The translations under genes and the position numbers were made by a program. The notes under the pieces are model-generated. The model was not told the origin of the DNA and searched no databases. It was given only the letters and a program-made list of their open reading frames with translations. A stretch of DNA of 64,000 bases from Streptococcus sp. Marseille-Q6470. Its GTDB lineage: Bacteria > Bacillota > Bacilli > Lactobacillales > Streptococcaceae. Of the stretch, positions 1 to 9,138 are shown piece after piece; positions within the stretch are counted from its first letter, which is position 1, and each line of letters begins with the position of its first letter. The stretch covers positions 806,001 through 870,000 of the forward strand of contig NZ_OX336385.1 of NCBI RefSeq assembly GCF_946902905.1, written 5' to 3'.

Positions 1-637
1 GGACTGGTCCATGCAAGACGACACGCCCATCACGAATCATAAGGATATCATCACATAGCTCTTCGACATTGGTCATGACGTGGTCTGAAAAGATAATGGT
101 TGCACCACGTTCTTTTTCTTTGAGGATAACCTGCTTGAGCAATTCGGTATTGACTGGATCCAGACCACTAAAAGGTTCATCTAGGATAATCAAATCTGGT
201 TCATGCATTAAAGTAATGATTAGCTGAATCTTTTGTTGATTCCCTTTTGAGAGACTCTTAATCTTGTCTGTCAGTTTCCCCTTGACTTCCAGTTTTTCCA
301 TCCATTGAGGGAGTTTTTCTTTGACTTCTTTGGCATCCATGCCTTTTAAGGTTGCCAAATAACGCACTTGTTCAAGAACTGTCAATTTAGGCATGAGACT
401 ACGTTCTTCGGGTAGATAGCCAATCCGAGCATAGGTTTCCTGACGAATTTCCTGACCATCAAACTGAATCTCGCCCTGATACTCTAAAAATTTCAAAATA
501 CTATGAAAAATAGTTGTTTTCCCAGCTCCATTTTTCCCAACTAGACCTAAAATTCGCCCTGGGCGTGCTTGGAAATCTATACCAAATAGAACTTTTTTAG
601 GACCAAAACTTTTTTCAAGATTGCGGACTTCTAACAT
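1..637 (-). CDS. ABC transporter ATP-binding protein, 3' end cut by the window edge
   Basis: The start is at 635-637 with a strong GGAGGTGG ribosome binding site, and 212 codons are present before the window ends. The protein begins MLEVRNLEKSFGPKKVLFGI. It has Walker A (GKNGAGKTT), the signature LSKGNQQK, Walker B with D-loop (LIILDEPFSGLDP) and a switch histidine (FSDHVM). The LSKGNQQK signature and domain order fit the NatA/EcsA-like (ABC-2) exporter ATPases, which pair with a separate membrane permease. That partner would lie beyond the left edge. The substrate cannot be told from the sequence. It has its own promoter at 666-693. Confidence 0.9.
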   Translation of the reverse strand, partial: MLEVRNLEKSFGPKKVLFGIDFQARPGRILGLVGKNGAGKTTIFHSILKFLEYQGEIQFDGQEIRQETYARIGYLPEERSLMPKLTVLEQVRYLATLKGMDAKEVKEKLPQWMEKLEVKGKLTDKIKSLSKGNQQKIQLIITLMHEPDLIILDEPFSGLDPVNTELLKQVILKEKERGATIIFSDHVMTNVEELCDDILMIRDGRVVLHGPV

Positions 638-665
638 ATTCCACCTCCTACTCATCTTACCCTCA

Positions 666-693
666 TTATACTCCTTTTTTAAGCCATTACAAG
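666..693 (-). promoter_or_regulatory. promoter of the ABC ATPase gene
   Basis: On the minus strand, -35 TTGTAA and -10 TATAAT are 16 bp apart, and the start codon follows about 30 nt downstream of the -10. Confidence 0.65.
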
Positions 694-798
694 GATTTAT
701 GTACATTTTTATTAGTAGAATTTACTAGGAATTTTTTATCTCAAAACGAATCAGATTCAACCTTATTTTTCTTTCCAATATTCGGCATTTACAAAGAT

Positions 799-828
799 AA
801 AAAATCCACCCTTAGGATGGATTTTTTA
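799..828 (-). terminator. intrinsic terminator of pheST
   Basis: The hairpin AATCCATCC / GGATGGATT (minus: AATCCATCCTAAGGGTGGATT with one mismatch-tolerant stem) is followed by a T-run, directly after the pheT stop codon. Confidence 0.8.
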
Positions 829-831
829 CTA

Positions 832-3237
832 TTAACGCACTTCTGCATTGACTTTTTCTTCAAGTGAAGCTTGGATTTTTTCCATGTAGCGTGCGACTTC
901 TTCGTCTGTCAAGCTATCTTCTGGATTTTGGAAAGTCAAGCTATAGGCCATAGACTTCATTCCAACTCCTAGTTTTTCACCTGAGAAGACGTCAAAGAGT
1001 TTGATGTCTGTCAACCGTTTCACTCCAGCAGCTTTGATGGCATCAACCACATCTTGGTGAGTGACTTCTGCTTTGAGGAGAAGGGCAATATCACGGCTCA
1101 CCGCTGGGAACTTGGTAATTTCTACAAATGGAGCAGCTGGTTGAAGGGCTGCTTCGATAGCTGAAAGATTAAGCTCAGCTACATAAGTCTCTGGAATATC
1201 GTAAGCCTTAGCAGTAACCGGATGCACTTGACCGAGGAAACCAAGAACTTGGTCACCGAGTGAGATCAAGGCTGTACGTCCTGGGTGGAGGCTCTTAATT
1301 TCTTGCGTTGCTGTATAAGTCACCTCAAGACCCAAGCGAGCAAAGAGGGCTTCCAAAATTCCCTTGGCATAGAAGAAATCAACAGGGACTGCTGGTGTTT
1401 GGAAGTCTTTTTCAGCAACTAAACCAGTCAATGCAAAAGCAAAGCTGTTGATTTCGTTTGGCAAGTCCTCCTTTGGATTACCCGTTTGCTCGAAGACTTT
1501 TCCGATCTCGTAGAGAGCCAAGTCTTTGTTCTTACGAGCTACGTTGTAGGCAACTGTATCCAAAATACCTGAAACCATATTTTGACGGAGGACTGAACGG
1601 TCCACGGTCATTGGCCACATGAGCTCAGTTAAGTTGCTTGGTTTAGTCGTGAATTCAACCGCTTTTTCAGGAGTTGTCAGAGCATAGGTGATGATTTCTG
1701 TCAATCCAGCACCTTCAGCAATGGTGCGAACTTTACGACGTAATTTTTGAGTCGCAGTCAATTCACCGGCTGTCCCATCACCTTTTGGAAGACTAGTTGG
1801 CAAGCGATCATAACCATAGATACGAGCGATTTCTTCAAAGAGATCCGCCTCGATAGTGATATCCCAACGGCGACGTGGCACGCTGACTGTGAAGGCTTCT
1901 GCATTTCCAGAAAGGCCAAATCCAAGACGACGGAAAACATCCTCTACATCCGCGTAGGAAAGCTCAGTACCAAGGACACGGTTAACGTCAGCAAGGGTTG
2001 AAGAAACTTCTACATCAGAAGTATCCAACTGTCCTGCTGAAACGATACCTTTACGAACAGTCGCACCGGCCAATTCAGCAATCATGCTTGCTGCCGCATC
2101 AAGGGCTTCATTAACGGTTGCCACGTTGATCCCCTTTTCAAAACGAGAAGAAGACTCTGAACGAAGGTTGAGGCGACCGCTAGTCTTACGGATTGATTTG
2201 CCATTGAAGACAGCAGCTTCAAGGACAACACGACTAGACTTTTCAGAGATTTCTGTAGCTTGTCCGCCCATGACACCTGCAAGGGCTACTGGTTTGTCAG
2301 CAACAGTGATGACTAAGTCATTCACGTCCAACTCACGTTCTTCCCCATCCAAGGTCACCAATTTTTCACCAGCACGCGCTTCACGCACACGAATGTCGTT
2401 TCCTTCAAAGGTATCCAAGTCGAAGGCATGCATAGGTTGACCAAAGTAAAGTAGGATATAGTTTGTTACGTCTACCACGTTATTGATTGGACGGATACCT
2501 TCGTTCATAAGGAGGTTTTGCAACCATTGTGGACTTGGTGCGATGGTCACATTGTCCAAGATACGGGTTGCATAGTATGGTGCTTTGTCTGTGTCAATGC
2601 TGACAGAAAGAGCATCTGCTGCAGCTTCAGTAGTTTCTGTTAAAGTAAATTCTTTAAAGGTCACTGCCTTGTCATAGATGGCTGCCACTTCGTACGCAAC
2701 CCCACGCATAGAAAGGGCATCTGCACGGTTTGGTGTGATTGAAAGTTCGATGATTTCATCATCCAAGTCGAGATATGAGAATACTTCCTCACCTGGAACA
2801 GCATCATCTGGCAAGATTTGTATACCATCTGCGAATTCCTTCGGTATAACGGAGTCAGAAATTCCCAACTCACCAAGTGAACAGATCATCCCTAGTGATT
2901 CTAAGCCACGGATTTTCCCTTTTTTGATTTTGTAGTTATCCGCGATGCGAGCACCCGGAAGAGCCACCATAACCTTGATACCTGCACGCACATTTGGTGC
3001 TCCACAGACGATTTGACGGGCTTCTTCTTCACCCACATTGACTTGGCAGACATGCAAATGAGTTTCTGGCACATCTTCGCAAGACAAGACTTCTCCGACG
3101 ACAATTTTTGATAGACCAGCAGCAGGTGATTCTACACCTTCTACTTCAATCCCTGTGGTTGACATTTTTTCAGCCAACTCTTGTGATGGCACATCAATGT
3201 CCACCAATTCTTTTAACCATTTGTATGATACTAACAT
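832..3237 (-). CDS. pheT: phenylalanyl-tRNA synthetase beta subunit
   Basis: The 801-residue protein is the usual length for bacterial PheT. With PheS it forms the alpha2-beta2 enzyme that charges tRNA-Phe in the cytoplasm. The N-terminus ([20 protein letters not shown]) is typical, followed by a tRNA-binding EMAP/OB fold (about residues 39-150), B3/B4 editing region, B5 domain and the C-terminal anticodon-binding FDX-ACB domain (about 708-800, [11 protein letters not shown]). It follows pheS by 131 nt in the same T-box-controlled unit. There is no Shine-Dalgarno sequence close to the ATG. Instead an AAGGTC/GACCTT hairpin lies at 3250-3272. The acetyltransferase gene that I remember between pheS and pheT in S. 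pneumoniae is absent here. Confidence 0.97.
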   Translation of the reverse strand: MLVSYKWLKELVDIDVPSQELAEKMSTTGIEVEGVESPAAGLSKIVVGEVLSCEDVPETHLHVCQVNVGEEEARQIVCGAPNVRAGIKVMVALPGARIADNYKIKKGKIRGLESLGMICSLGELGISDSVIPKEFADGIQILPDDAVPGEEVFSYLDLDDEIIELSITPNRADALSMRGVAYEVAAIYDKAVTFKEFTLTETTEAAADALSVSIDTDKAPYYATRILDNVTIAPSPQWLQNLLMNEGIRPINNVVDVTNYILLYFGQPMHAFDLDTFEGNDIRVREARAGEKLVTLDGEERELDVNDLVITVADKPVALAGVMGGQATEISEKSSRVVLEAAVFNGKSIRKTSGRLNLRSESSSRFEKGINVATVNEALDAAASMIAELAGATVRKGIVSAGQLDTSDVEVSSTLADVNRVLGTELSYADVEDVFRRLGFGLSGNAEAFTVSVPRRRWDITIEADLFEEIARIYGYDRLPTSLPKGDGTAGELTATQKLRRKVRTIAEGAGLTEIITYALTTPEKAVEFTTKPSNLTELMWPMTVDRSVLRQNMVSGILDTVAYNVARKNKDLALYEIGKVFEQTGNPKEDLPNEINSFAFALTGLVAEKDFQTPAVPVDFFYAKGILEALFARLGLEVTYTATQEIKSLHPGRTALISLGDQVLGFLGQVHPVTAKAYDIPETYVAELNLSAIEAALQPAAPFVEITKFPAVSRDIALLLKAEVTHQDVVDAIKAAGVKRLTDIKLFDVFSGEKLGVGMKSMAYSLTFQNPEDSLTDEEVARYMEKIQASLEEKVNAEVR

Positions 3238-3368
3238 AATTCTGATTGTAAGGTCCCACCAAGCAAGACCTTTTCAATTCCTTTCTTTTTCTTCGAGTCA
3301 GTCATTTCTATTTCTATACCATGTGAAAACAAGAACGACTGTTTAGGATTGTGTTTCAGGTTTCAATC

Positions 3369-4415
3369 TTATTTAAACTGTTCTGAGAAGCGGACATCCC
3401 CTTGGTAGAATCCACGGATATCGTTGATTCCGTAGCGAAGCATAGCTACACGCTCTTGACCAAGACCAAAGGCAAAACCAGAGTAAACAGTTGCATCGAT
3501 GCCACTCATCTCAAGGACACGTGGGTGAACCATACCGGCACCCATAATCTCGATCCAACCTGTTTTCTTACATACGTTACAGCCGTCTCCTCCACACTTG
3601 AAGCATGAAACGTCAACCTCAACAGATGGCTCAGTAAATGGGAAGTAAGATGGACGCAAACGAATTTGACGCTCTTCGCCAAACATTTTTTGTACAATCA
3701 ACTGGAGAGTTCCCTGAAGATCAGCCATAGAGATGTTCTTCCCAACAACCAAACCTTCAATTTGGTGGAATTGGTGACTGTGGGTTGCATCGTCTGTATC
3801 ACGACGGAATACACGTCCTGGTGAGATCATCTTCAAAGGACCTTTAGAAAAATCATGGGCATCCATCGCACGCGCCTGAACTGGAGATGTGTGGGTACGG
3901 AGCAAGATTTCTTCTGTGATGTAGAAAGTGTCCTGCATATCACGAGCTGGGTGATCTTTTGGAAGGTTCATACGTTCAAAGTTGTAGTAGTCTTTTTCAA
4001 CTTCAAATCCATCCACGACTTGGTAACCCATCCCGATGAAGATATCTTCGATTTCTTCACTAGTTTGAGTGAGAACGTGACGGTGACCTGTAGCAACTGG
4101 GCGACCTGGTAGTGTAACATCGATGCTCTCACTAGCTAGTTGCGCTTCCACTTTCTTTTCTTCCAAGAGCTTAGCTGTTTCTTCAAAGGCAGCAGTTAAG
4201 ACATCACGAGCCTCATTGACGTGTTTCCCGATAACAGGGCGCATTTCTGCTGATACATCCTTCATCCCTTTCAGGATTTCAGTAAGGGAACCTTTTTTAC
4301 CAAGGACAGAGATGCGCAATTCTTGCAGCTCTTTTTCATTTTCAGCAGAAATCTGCTTTAAGCTAGCTAGCGTTTCTTCACGAAGCGCTTTTAATTGTTC
4401 TTCAATAGTTGACAT
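3369..4415 (-). CDS. pheS: phenylalanyl-tRNA synthetase alpha subunit
   Basis: The 348-residue catalytic subunit has class II motif 2 ([20 protein letters not shown]), motif 3 ([18 protein letters not shown]) and an N-terminal coiled coil of about 85 residues. I chose the ATG at 4413-4415 ([14 protein letters not shown]), which sits 5 nt after GGAG. A longer in-frame reading upstream (27 codons from 4496) runs through the T-box antiterminator and is not coding. Transcription is controlled by the T-box at 4434-4644, which senses uncharged tRNA-Phe. Confidence 0.97.
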   Translation of the reverse strand: MSTIEEQLKALREETLASLKQISAENEKELQELRISVLGKKGSLTEILKGMKDVSAEMRPVIGKHVNEARDVLTAAFEETAKLLEEKKVEAQLASESIDVTLPGRPVATGHRHVLTQTSEEIEDIFIGMGYQVVDGFEVEKDYYNFERMNLPKDHPARDMQDTFYITEEILLRTHTSPVQARAMDAHDFSKGPLKMISPGRVFRRDTDDATHSHQFHQIEGLVVGKNISMADLQGTLQLIVQKMFGEERQIRLRPSYFPFTEPSVEVDVSCFKCGGDGCNVCKKTGWIEIMGAGMVHPRVLEMSGIDATVYSGFAFGLGQERVAMLRYGINDIRGFYQGDVRFSEQFK

Positions 4416-4433
4416 AATTCCTCCATCAGTCGC

Positions 4434-4644
4434 TCGTAGATAAAAAGAAAACCACATGCCAAAAACTCCACTCGGAGCGTTGACACGCGGTACCATCCGT
4501 TTTCATCTGACAAGTCAGACCTTTATTTCTGAATCCATAGGCAAGTGAATTCACCCAGCTTTCATATAGAGAGCTTTCAGTCACGGCTCTCCTCCCTGAT
4601 ATACTTCCCCTGAGATACTAGTCTTGCAGATTCCTATTTAATTA
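4434..4644 (-). promoter_or_regulatory. T-box riboswitch (tRNA-Phe) of pheST
   Basis: The minus strand carries the T-box core GGATGGTACCGCG at 4486-4498 (consensus GGGTGGNACCGCG). It is followed by a terminator hairpin, AACGCTCC-GAGT-GGAGTT plus T-run, at 4461-4481. Upstream lie stem I-like elements including GGAGGAGAGCC...GCTCTC. A candidate specifier UUC (Phe) is at 4547-4549, inside GTGAATTCAC. In this family uncharged tRNA pairs with the specifier and the T-box and lets transcription pass. The specifier placement is my inference; the T-box core is seen directly. Confidence 0.9.
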
Positions 4645-4650
4645 TTATTC

Positions 4651-4679
4651 ATTTTATCAAAATTTAAGTAATCTTGCAA
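4651..4679 (-). promoter_or_regulatory. promoter of the pheST T-box transcript
   Basis: -35 TTGCAA and -10 TAAAAT are separated by 17 bp. They lie just upstream of the T-box leader and directly after ldcB. Confidence 0.7.
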
Positions 4680-4691
4680 GATGTTTTGCGA

Positions 4692-5429
4692 CTAATCAAC
4701 ATAGTCTCCACCTTCAAAGCCATAGTACTCTTCTAAACTGAGACCACTAGCTGCGATTTCTTTGGCTTCTTTGCCAACATAGCGAAGGTGCCATTCCTCA
4801 GCCATATAACCCGTTTCCTTTTCCTTACCTTTTAGATAACGAACGACAAAACCATAGTCAGCTGCATGGTCTAGTAGCCATTGGGCAGCCTTTTCTTCAG
4901 TCACTAAATCTCCATTCGTATCAATAAGATCAAAAGCTAAGCCAGTTTGGTGTTCACTATATCCAGGACGAGCCGATTCACGATCAGCAGTTTCTTGTCC
5001 ATCTTCAACAATATATTTTTGATAAAGTTTTTCTTGTGATTCGTAGCTTCTAAAACCGCTGTAATCATCGCTAATTGCAAATCCCTCTTCTTGCATGGCA
5101 ACAATCAACTTCAACAACTCTGCTTTAGCTGTGGGATTTTCCCCTGGATTGTAATCTTTTGACATAGGATAATGCTTATTAGCCACAACAATCTCATCGT
5201 ACTTACCTTGAATGCTGTAGTGATCTCCTTTGTTGACTACTTCCGCTTTCTTTTGTTTACTTTCCTCGCTACTAGTTGTAACTTCTTGCTCCCTTATGCT
5301 TTCAGTTTTTTCTTGAACAGTTGATTGCTCTGAAGAAGTTTTTGCGTCAGGAGTAGCTGATTTTTCTTGTGAACAAGCTGCCAATGTCAAGGTTAATAAT
5401 CCTGACAAGACAAGATATCTTTTTTTCAT
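4692..5429 (-). CDS. ldcB: L,D-carboxypeptidase lipoprotein (LdcB/DacB type)
   Basis: This is a 245-residue surface lipoprotein with lipobox LAAC (Cys19), then a Ser/Thr/Glu-rich linker to about residue 68 and a VanY-family zinc peptidase domain. The zinc motif SEHQTGLAFD (His160, Asp167) and the EEWH motif (catalytic Glu and His214) are intact, as is SGFRSYESQ. In streptococci the LdcB/DacB family trims muropeptide tetrapeptides to tripeptides after a D,D-carboxypeptidase, and this affects cell shape. It is the last gene of an aminopeptidase-HIT-ldcB operon (11 nt after the HIT gene). No terminator is visible before the pheST promoter, so some read-through into the T-box leader is possible. 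Confidence 0.9.
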   Translation of the reverse strand: MKKRYLVLSGLLTLTLAACSQEKSATPDAKTSSEQSTVQEKTESIREQEVTTSSEESKQKKAEVVNKGDHYSIQGKYDEIVVANKHYPMSKDYNPGENPTAKAELLKLIVAMQEEGFAISDDYSGFRSYESQEKLYQKYIVEDGQETADRESARPGYSEHQTGLAFDLIDTNGDLVTEEKAAQWLLDHAADYGFVVRYLKGKEKETGYMAEEWHLRYVGKEAKEIAASGLSLEEYYGFEGGDYVD

Positions 5430-5440
5430 GGTTTATCCTT

Positions 5441-5902
5441 TCATTTATTCATCTGGTTTAAAGTCTCAGATAATCTTGCAATCAAATCTTCTAATTTGCT
5501 TCCCTTTACTTGATATTCTTCAGCAATCATTTCTTCCCAAGGAACCCACCAGACTGGACCACGTCCATTTAGACCGTGCCCCTTCATATCACCCTCACGT
5601 CTCGGAAAAATATGCCAGTGAACATGAGCGTCTCCATTTCCCAACAACTCTACATTCATCTTTTCAGCAAAAAAGGCCTTAGAGACAGCTTCCTGAACCA
5701 GACTCATTTCCTCTAAAAAGCGGAGTTTGACAGTTGGATGTAGATGATGTAATTCTGTAACATGTTCCTTGGCTAGGAATAGAGTGTAGCCTTCAAAATA
5801 CTGGTGGTCTCCAATGACAACATAGCCTGTTTCCAGTTCTTTTACAAAGTAGGGATTTTCCCCTGCCTTAATCAATTCAATTCGATCACAAATCAAACAC
5901 AT
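5441..5902 (-). CDS. HIT-family protein
   Basis: The 153-residue protein starts MCLICDRIEL and carries the histidine triad HVHWH (His93, 95, 97), the nucleotide-hydrolase/transferase active site of the HIT superfamily, plus a CxxC-like N-terminus. I chose the ATG at 5900-5902, one base after the stop of the aminopeptidase gene, which suggests translational coupling. A longer reading from 5956 would add 18 residues that overlap the upstream gene and do not resemble the family. The substrate is unknown; family members usually act on adenosine nucleotides. Confidence 0.88.
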   Translation of the reverse strand: MCLICDRIELIKAGENPYFVKELETGYVVIGDHQYFEGYTLFLAKEHVTELHHLHPTVKLRFLEEMSLVQEAVSKAFFAEKMNVELLGNGDAHVHWHIFPRREGDMKGHGLNGRGPVWWVPWEEMIAEEYQVKGSKLEDLIARLSETLNQMNK

Positions 5903-5903
5903 A

Positions 5904-6941
5904 TCAGTCCACCAACTCACTCTTGAGATAAGCATCCACCATACGCTCAGTAGCAACTACAGAATCAATATGAGTACGCTCGTAAGAGTGACTAGACTCA
6001 ATACCTGCACCAAGAAGAGCGTGCTTAACCTCTGCTCCAGCTGACATGGCTGCAGAAGCATCCGAACCGTAAAATGGATAGATGTCTAATTTAAACGGAA
6101 TGTCTTGCTCTTTAGCTAAAGCAACTAAATGTTGACGGAATTCATAGTGGTAAGGACCAGAAGCATCTTTGACACAGATAGAGACTGTGTACTCATCTGT
6201 CTGCTGGTCATCTCCCATCGCTCCCATATCCACAGCCAGATATTCGACAACTTGACTAGGGATACTTGAGTTAGCACCATGCCCAACTTCTTCAAAGACT
6301 GAAAAGGCAAAATGAGTAGTAACTGGAAGCTCAATCCCTTCTTCTTTATAGACTTTAAGGAGATTGAGGAGAATAGCTGCGCTGACCTTATCATCCAAAT
6401 GACGCGATTTGATAAAGCCTGTCTCAGTTACGACAGTTCGTGGATCAAAGCTGATAAAGTCACCAACCTCAATACCAAGTGCGCGTGTTTCTTTTTCGTT
6501 GGTCACTTTTTCATCCAAACGCACTTCCATATTATCCTGAGTACGTTCAACTGTTCCCGCATCCTTATAGACATGGCAAGAAGTTTGGTGGATCAAGATG
6601 GTACCTGAAACAGTTTTCCCTGTACTAGCTACATGAACCGTACAGTTTTCGCCTTCAATCATATTCCAAGGATAGCCACCGATACGGTCCATTTTGAGAC
6701 GACCGTCTGGTTTAACCGCACGGACAATAGCCCCCAAGGTATCCACATGGGCAGTTACATAACGTTGTTTGTCATCATTTTTACCTTTAACAGTGACATT
6801 AACACCACCTTTAGCAGTGCGAATTGGTTGATAACCTAGTCTTTCAAGAGTCTCAACTAAATAATTCGTAATTTCACGCGTGAAACCAGTTGGGGATGCG
6901 ATAGCAGTTAGTTCTTTAATATATTCTACAGTTTGATTCAT
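5904..6941 (-). CDS. M42-family (glutamyl) aminopeptidase
   Basis: This 345-residue cytoplasmic metallopeptidase has the M42/M18/M20-type metal ligands: AHVDTLG (His65, Asp67), HLDDKVSA (bridging Asp), EEVGHG (catalytic Glu pair), the VDMGAMGDD region and a C-terminal ESSHSYERTH histidine. PepA-like enzymes of this family remove N-terminal Glu/Asp or other residues from peptides. The start MNQTVEYIKE follows AGGTGAAG. The seven-codon upstream extension has no ribosome binding site. It is first in the operon with the HIT gene and ldcB. Confidence 0.9.
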   Translation of the reverse strand: MNQTVEYIKELTAIASPTGFTREITNYLVETLERLGYQPIRTAKGGVNVTVKGKNDDKQRYVTAHVDTLGAIVRAVKPDGRLKMDRIGGYPWNMIEGENCTVHVASTGKTVSGTILIHQTSCHVYKDAGTVERTQDNMEVRLDEKVTNEKETRALGIEVGDFISFDPRTVVTETGFIKSRHLDDKVSAAILLNLLKVYKEEGIELPVTTHFAFSVFEEVGHGANSSIPSQVVEYLAVDMGAMGDDQQTDEYTVSICVKDASGPYHYEFRQHLVALAKEQDIPFKLDIYPFYGSDASAAMSAGAEVKHALLGAGIESSHSYERTHIDSVVATERMVDAYLKSELVD

Positions 6942-6960
6942 TTCTTCACCTCTTGCTACC

Positions 6961-6969
6961 ATTATATCA
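6961..6969 (-). promoter_or_regulatory. extended -10 promoter of the aminopeptidase operon
   Basis: TGATATAAT lies on the minus strand about 20 nt before the start codon. No good -35 is seen, which fits an extended -10 promoter. Confidence 0.55.
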
Positions 6970-7013
6970 CTTTTCCCATTTTAGTATGTGCAAAAAGGAA
7001 AAATGATTATACT

Positions 7014-7042
7014 TTGATTGCAAAAGTATTTTATGGTATAAT
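7014..7042 (+). promoter_or_regulatory. promoter of the DUF1307-like lipoprotein gene
   Basis: -35 TTGATT, a 17-bp spacer and -10 TATAAT end 32 nt before the start codon. Confidence 0.75.
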
Positions 7043-7074
7043 GAAAAAAAGTTCTTATGATGAAAGGAAATAAT

Positions 7075-7611
7075 ATGAACAAATATTTTAAAACGACACT
7101 TCTCTTAGCCTTACCGTTGGCATTCTTGTTGGGATGTTCAAAACAAGCATCAACAACTTCGAACTCTTCAAAAGCAGAGACAACTGAGGTAAAAACTACT
7201 GAAGCTAAAACAACCGAAAAGAAATCCGAACTAAAAACTGTTACTTTTGTAAATGATTCTCAGCCAGGCATCCAGTCAACATTGACCTATACAGTTGACG
7301 GTGATAACGTTGTGAAACAAACTGCTCATAACGTCGCTGATCCTGAAGCCCTAAACAATAATGCAGATGATTTAAAAAACCTAATTGAAGAAACCTACAA
7401 AGGATACAAAGGACTCAAAGGTGTCACTTTATCAGTCGAGATTAAAGACGGTAAAGTCGTTCAAGACCTTGAAATCGACCTTTCAGTTGCAAGCATAGAT
7501 GAACTTAGAAAAGCTTTACCAGAAGAATACTCAGGTGTTGGAAAAAATGTAAGTTTTAAAGCCTCTAAGAAAATGTTAACAGAACATGGTTATAAAGAAC
7601 AAACGAACTAA
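7075..7611 (+). CDS. DUF1307/YehR-like lipoprotein
   Basis: The 178-residue protein has a signal peptide and lipobox LLGC near residue 20, then a Ser/Thr/Lys/Glu-rich linker to about residue 55. A C-terminal domain of about 120 residues (KTVTFVNDSQPGIQSTLTYT onward) resembles the DUF1307 family of YehR-type lipoproteins. The biochemical function is unknown. The start at 7075 (MNKYFKTTLL) has AAAGGAA 6 nt upstream; an ATG 18 nt earlier overlaps that site. It is monocistronic, bounded by a promoter at 7014 and a terminator at 7621. Confidence 0.75.
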   Translation: MNKYFKTTLLLALPLAFLLGCSKQASTTSNSSKAETTEVKTTEAKTTEKKSELKTVTFVNDSQPGIQSTLTYTVDGDNVVKQTAHNVADPEALNNNADDLKNLIEETYKGYKGLKGVTLSVEIKDGKVVQDLEIDLSVASIDELRKALPEEYSGVGKNVSFKASKKMLTEHGYKEQTN

Positions 7612-7620
7612 GAGGAATTG

Positions 7621-7651
7621 AAAAAACCTTGGCATAAGCCAAGGTTTTTTT
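7621..7651. terminator. bidirectional terminator between the lipoprotein gene and brnQ
   Basis: The stem AACCTTGGC-ATAA-GCCAAGGTT has A- and T-runs on both sides. The brnQ stop codon overlaps its edge. Confidence 0.85.
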
Positions 7652-8975
7652 ATTCCATCTCAAAAGGTTCACTCTTTTGCTTATTTGGAAGAACAAGAGA
7701 TAGTAAGATTCCAACAATCGCTGGCACTAACCACGGCAATGAAGCCTTAGCAAATGGCAAAGCGTTCACGATGTTTGCAAGGACCTCAATCTTAAATGTA
7801 GATCCTAAAACACTTGCAATGGCAATAGCTGTAACAATAGCAACAGTTAGTTGCATGCCTGGTTTAGAAAGAGCGAAAAACTTGTTCACAATCACAATCA
7901 TGACAATGGCCATCGTGATAGGATATAAGACAACAAGAACAGGAACAGAGTACTTGATAATGGCACTCAAACCAAGATTTGCGATGGCAAAACCAATCAA
8001 GGTAAAGACGGTCGCATAAACTTTATAGCTGATTTGTGGGAAGCGTCCATTAAAGAACTCAGCAGTCGATACAATCAACCCTACAGTCGTTGTAAAACAA
8101 GTAACGGTTACCATAGCTGCAAGGAAAATCTGAGCAGTAGAACCAAAGATTTCTTGGGTCGCTTGCGACAAGATATAAACTCCTGGAGTTCCACTCTTCA
8201 TCGCTTCTTCTGTTACTGGGAAGTGATTTCCAAGGAAACCTAAGCCGATGTAAAGGGCACTAAATCCAATTGCAACGACAATTCCGACTACCCAAATAGT
8301 TGAAATATACTCTTTTTTACTTGAAAATCCAAGTTGTTTCATGGTTTGAACCGCGATTACACTGAAGGCAACAGAAGCAAGAGCATCTAGAGTGTTATAT
8401 CCTTCAAGGAATCCTGCTCCAAATGCTGAAGCCTGATAAGCTCCTGAAGCCGCTTGTGGTGCATTTCCACCATATTTAAAGGCCCCAAGGATGACGAGAA
8501 CAACGATTAAGAGGGCAAAAACTGGCGTCAAGACACGACCGATACGATCCAAAATCTTTGAAGGATTCAGCGAAATGAGATAGGCTGCAACAAAGTAAAG
8601 AACCGTAAAAATTATCAAACCTAGACTTTTATCTGCTTGATCCAAAAGTGGACTGATCCCAACTTCAAACGATGTTGTTGCTGTACGCGGAATCGCAAAG
8701 AATGGACCAATCGACAAGTACAAGGCTGCTAGATAAACTGTCGCAAACCATGGGGAAATTTTCTTAGAAATTTCATAGATATAACCCTTTGGATTCAGGG
8801 TCCCGATAATCAAGGTTAAGACGGCAATCCCGACACCCGAAAATACAAAACCTGCAATGGCAGGGAGGAAGTTATCTCCAGACTGTGCACCTAGAGTAGG
8901 AGGGAAAATCAAGTTCCCTGCTCCAAAAAATATTCCAAACAGGAGTAATCCTGTTAAAGCACCTTTTTTAGCCAT
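7650..8975 (-). CDS. brnQ: branched-chain amino acid transport protein BrnQ
   Basis: This 441-residue membrane protein is of the LIV-II/BrnQ family and has about 12 hydrophobic segments. It opens with GLLLFGIFFGAGNLIFPPTLG, characteristic of these sodium-coupled Leu/Ile/Val symporters. The start has GGAGA at a good distance. The product imports branched-chain amino acids that the ilv operon at 57-62 kb makes. A CodY-like box at 9066-9080 upstream fits branched-chain amino acid control. It is monocistronic. Confidence 0.93.
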   Translation of the reverse strand: MAKKGALTGLLLFGIFFGAGNLIFPPTLGAQSGDNFLPAIAGFVFSGVGIAVLTLIIGTLNPKGYIYEISKKISPWFATVYLAALYLSIGPFFAIPRTATTSFEVGISPLLDQADKSLGLIIFTVLYFVAAYLISLNPSKILDRIGRVLTPVFALLIVVLVILGAFKYGGNAPQAASGAYQASAFGAGFLEGYNTLDALASVAFSVIAVQTMKQLGFSSKKEYISTIWVVGIVVAIGFSALYIGLGFLGNHFPVTEEAMKSGTPGVYILSQATQEIFGSTAQIFLAAMVTVTCFTTTVGLIVSTAEFFNGRFPQISYKVYATVFTLIGFAIANLGLSAIIKYSVPVLVVLYPITMAIVMIVIVNKFFALSKPGMQLTVAIVTAIAIASVLGSTFKIEVLANIVNALPFAKASLPWLVPAIVGILLSLVLPNKQKSEPFEME

Positions 8976-9007
8976 AAACTCTCCTTATAAAATTAAAATA
9001 CTTTCTT

Positions 9008-9016
9008 AGTATAACA
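9008..9016 (-). promoter_or_regulatory. extended -10 promoter of brnQ
   Basis: TGTTATACT lies on the minus strand about 33 nt before the start codon; the -35 is poor. Confidence 0.45.
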
Positions 9017-9065
9017 TGTTTAAAGGCATGAAAAGGCTGTCACAAAATAATTCTAAAATGTTTTC

Positions 9066-9080
9066 AATTTTCTGATTTTT
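9066..9080 (-). promoter_or_regulatory. CodY-like box upstream of brnQ
   Basis: AATTTTCTGATTTTT (plus strand) matches the CodY consensus AATTTTCNGAAAATT at 12 of 14 informative positions or slightly fewer (three mismatches, all in one half). It sits about 50 bp upstream of the brnQ -10. Binding is inferred. Confidence 0.4.
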
Positions 9081-9087
9081 AGAGCAA

Positions 9088-9131
9088 ATAAAATCCCCCT
9101 AAAACCTTTCTTATTGTCGGTCTTAAAGGGA
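9088..9131 (-). terminator. terminator of the rhodanese-ended operon
   Basis: On the minus strand the stem TCCCTTTAAGACC / GGTTTTAGGGGGA (imperfect) is followed by a T-rich tract. Confidence 0.65.
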
Positions 9132-9138
9132 GTTTTTC

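Noticed and set aside
2084..2440. 118-codon reading frame opposite pheT
   Set aside because: Antisense shadow; Arg/Ser/Thr-rich with no family resemblance.
4413..4496. Longer pheS start that would add 27 residues
   Set aside because: The extension runs through the T-box core and terminator hairpin, which are RNA structure, and the ATG at 4413-4415 has the ribosome binding site.
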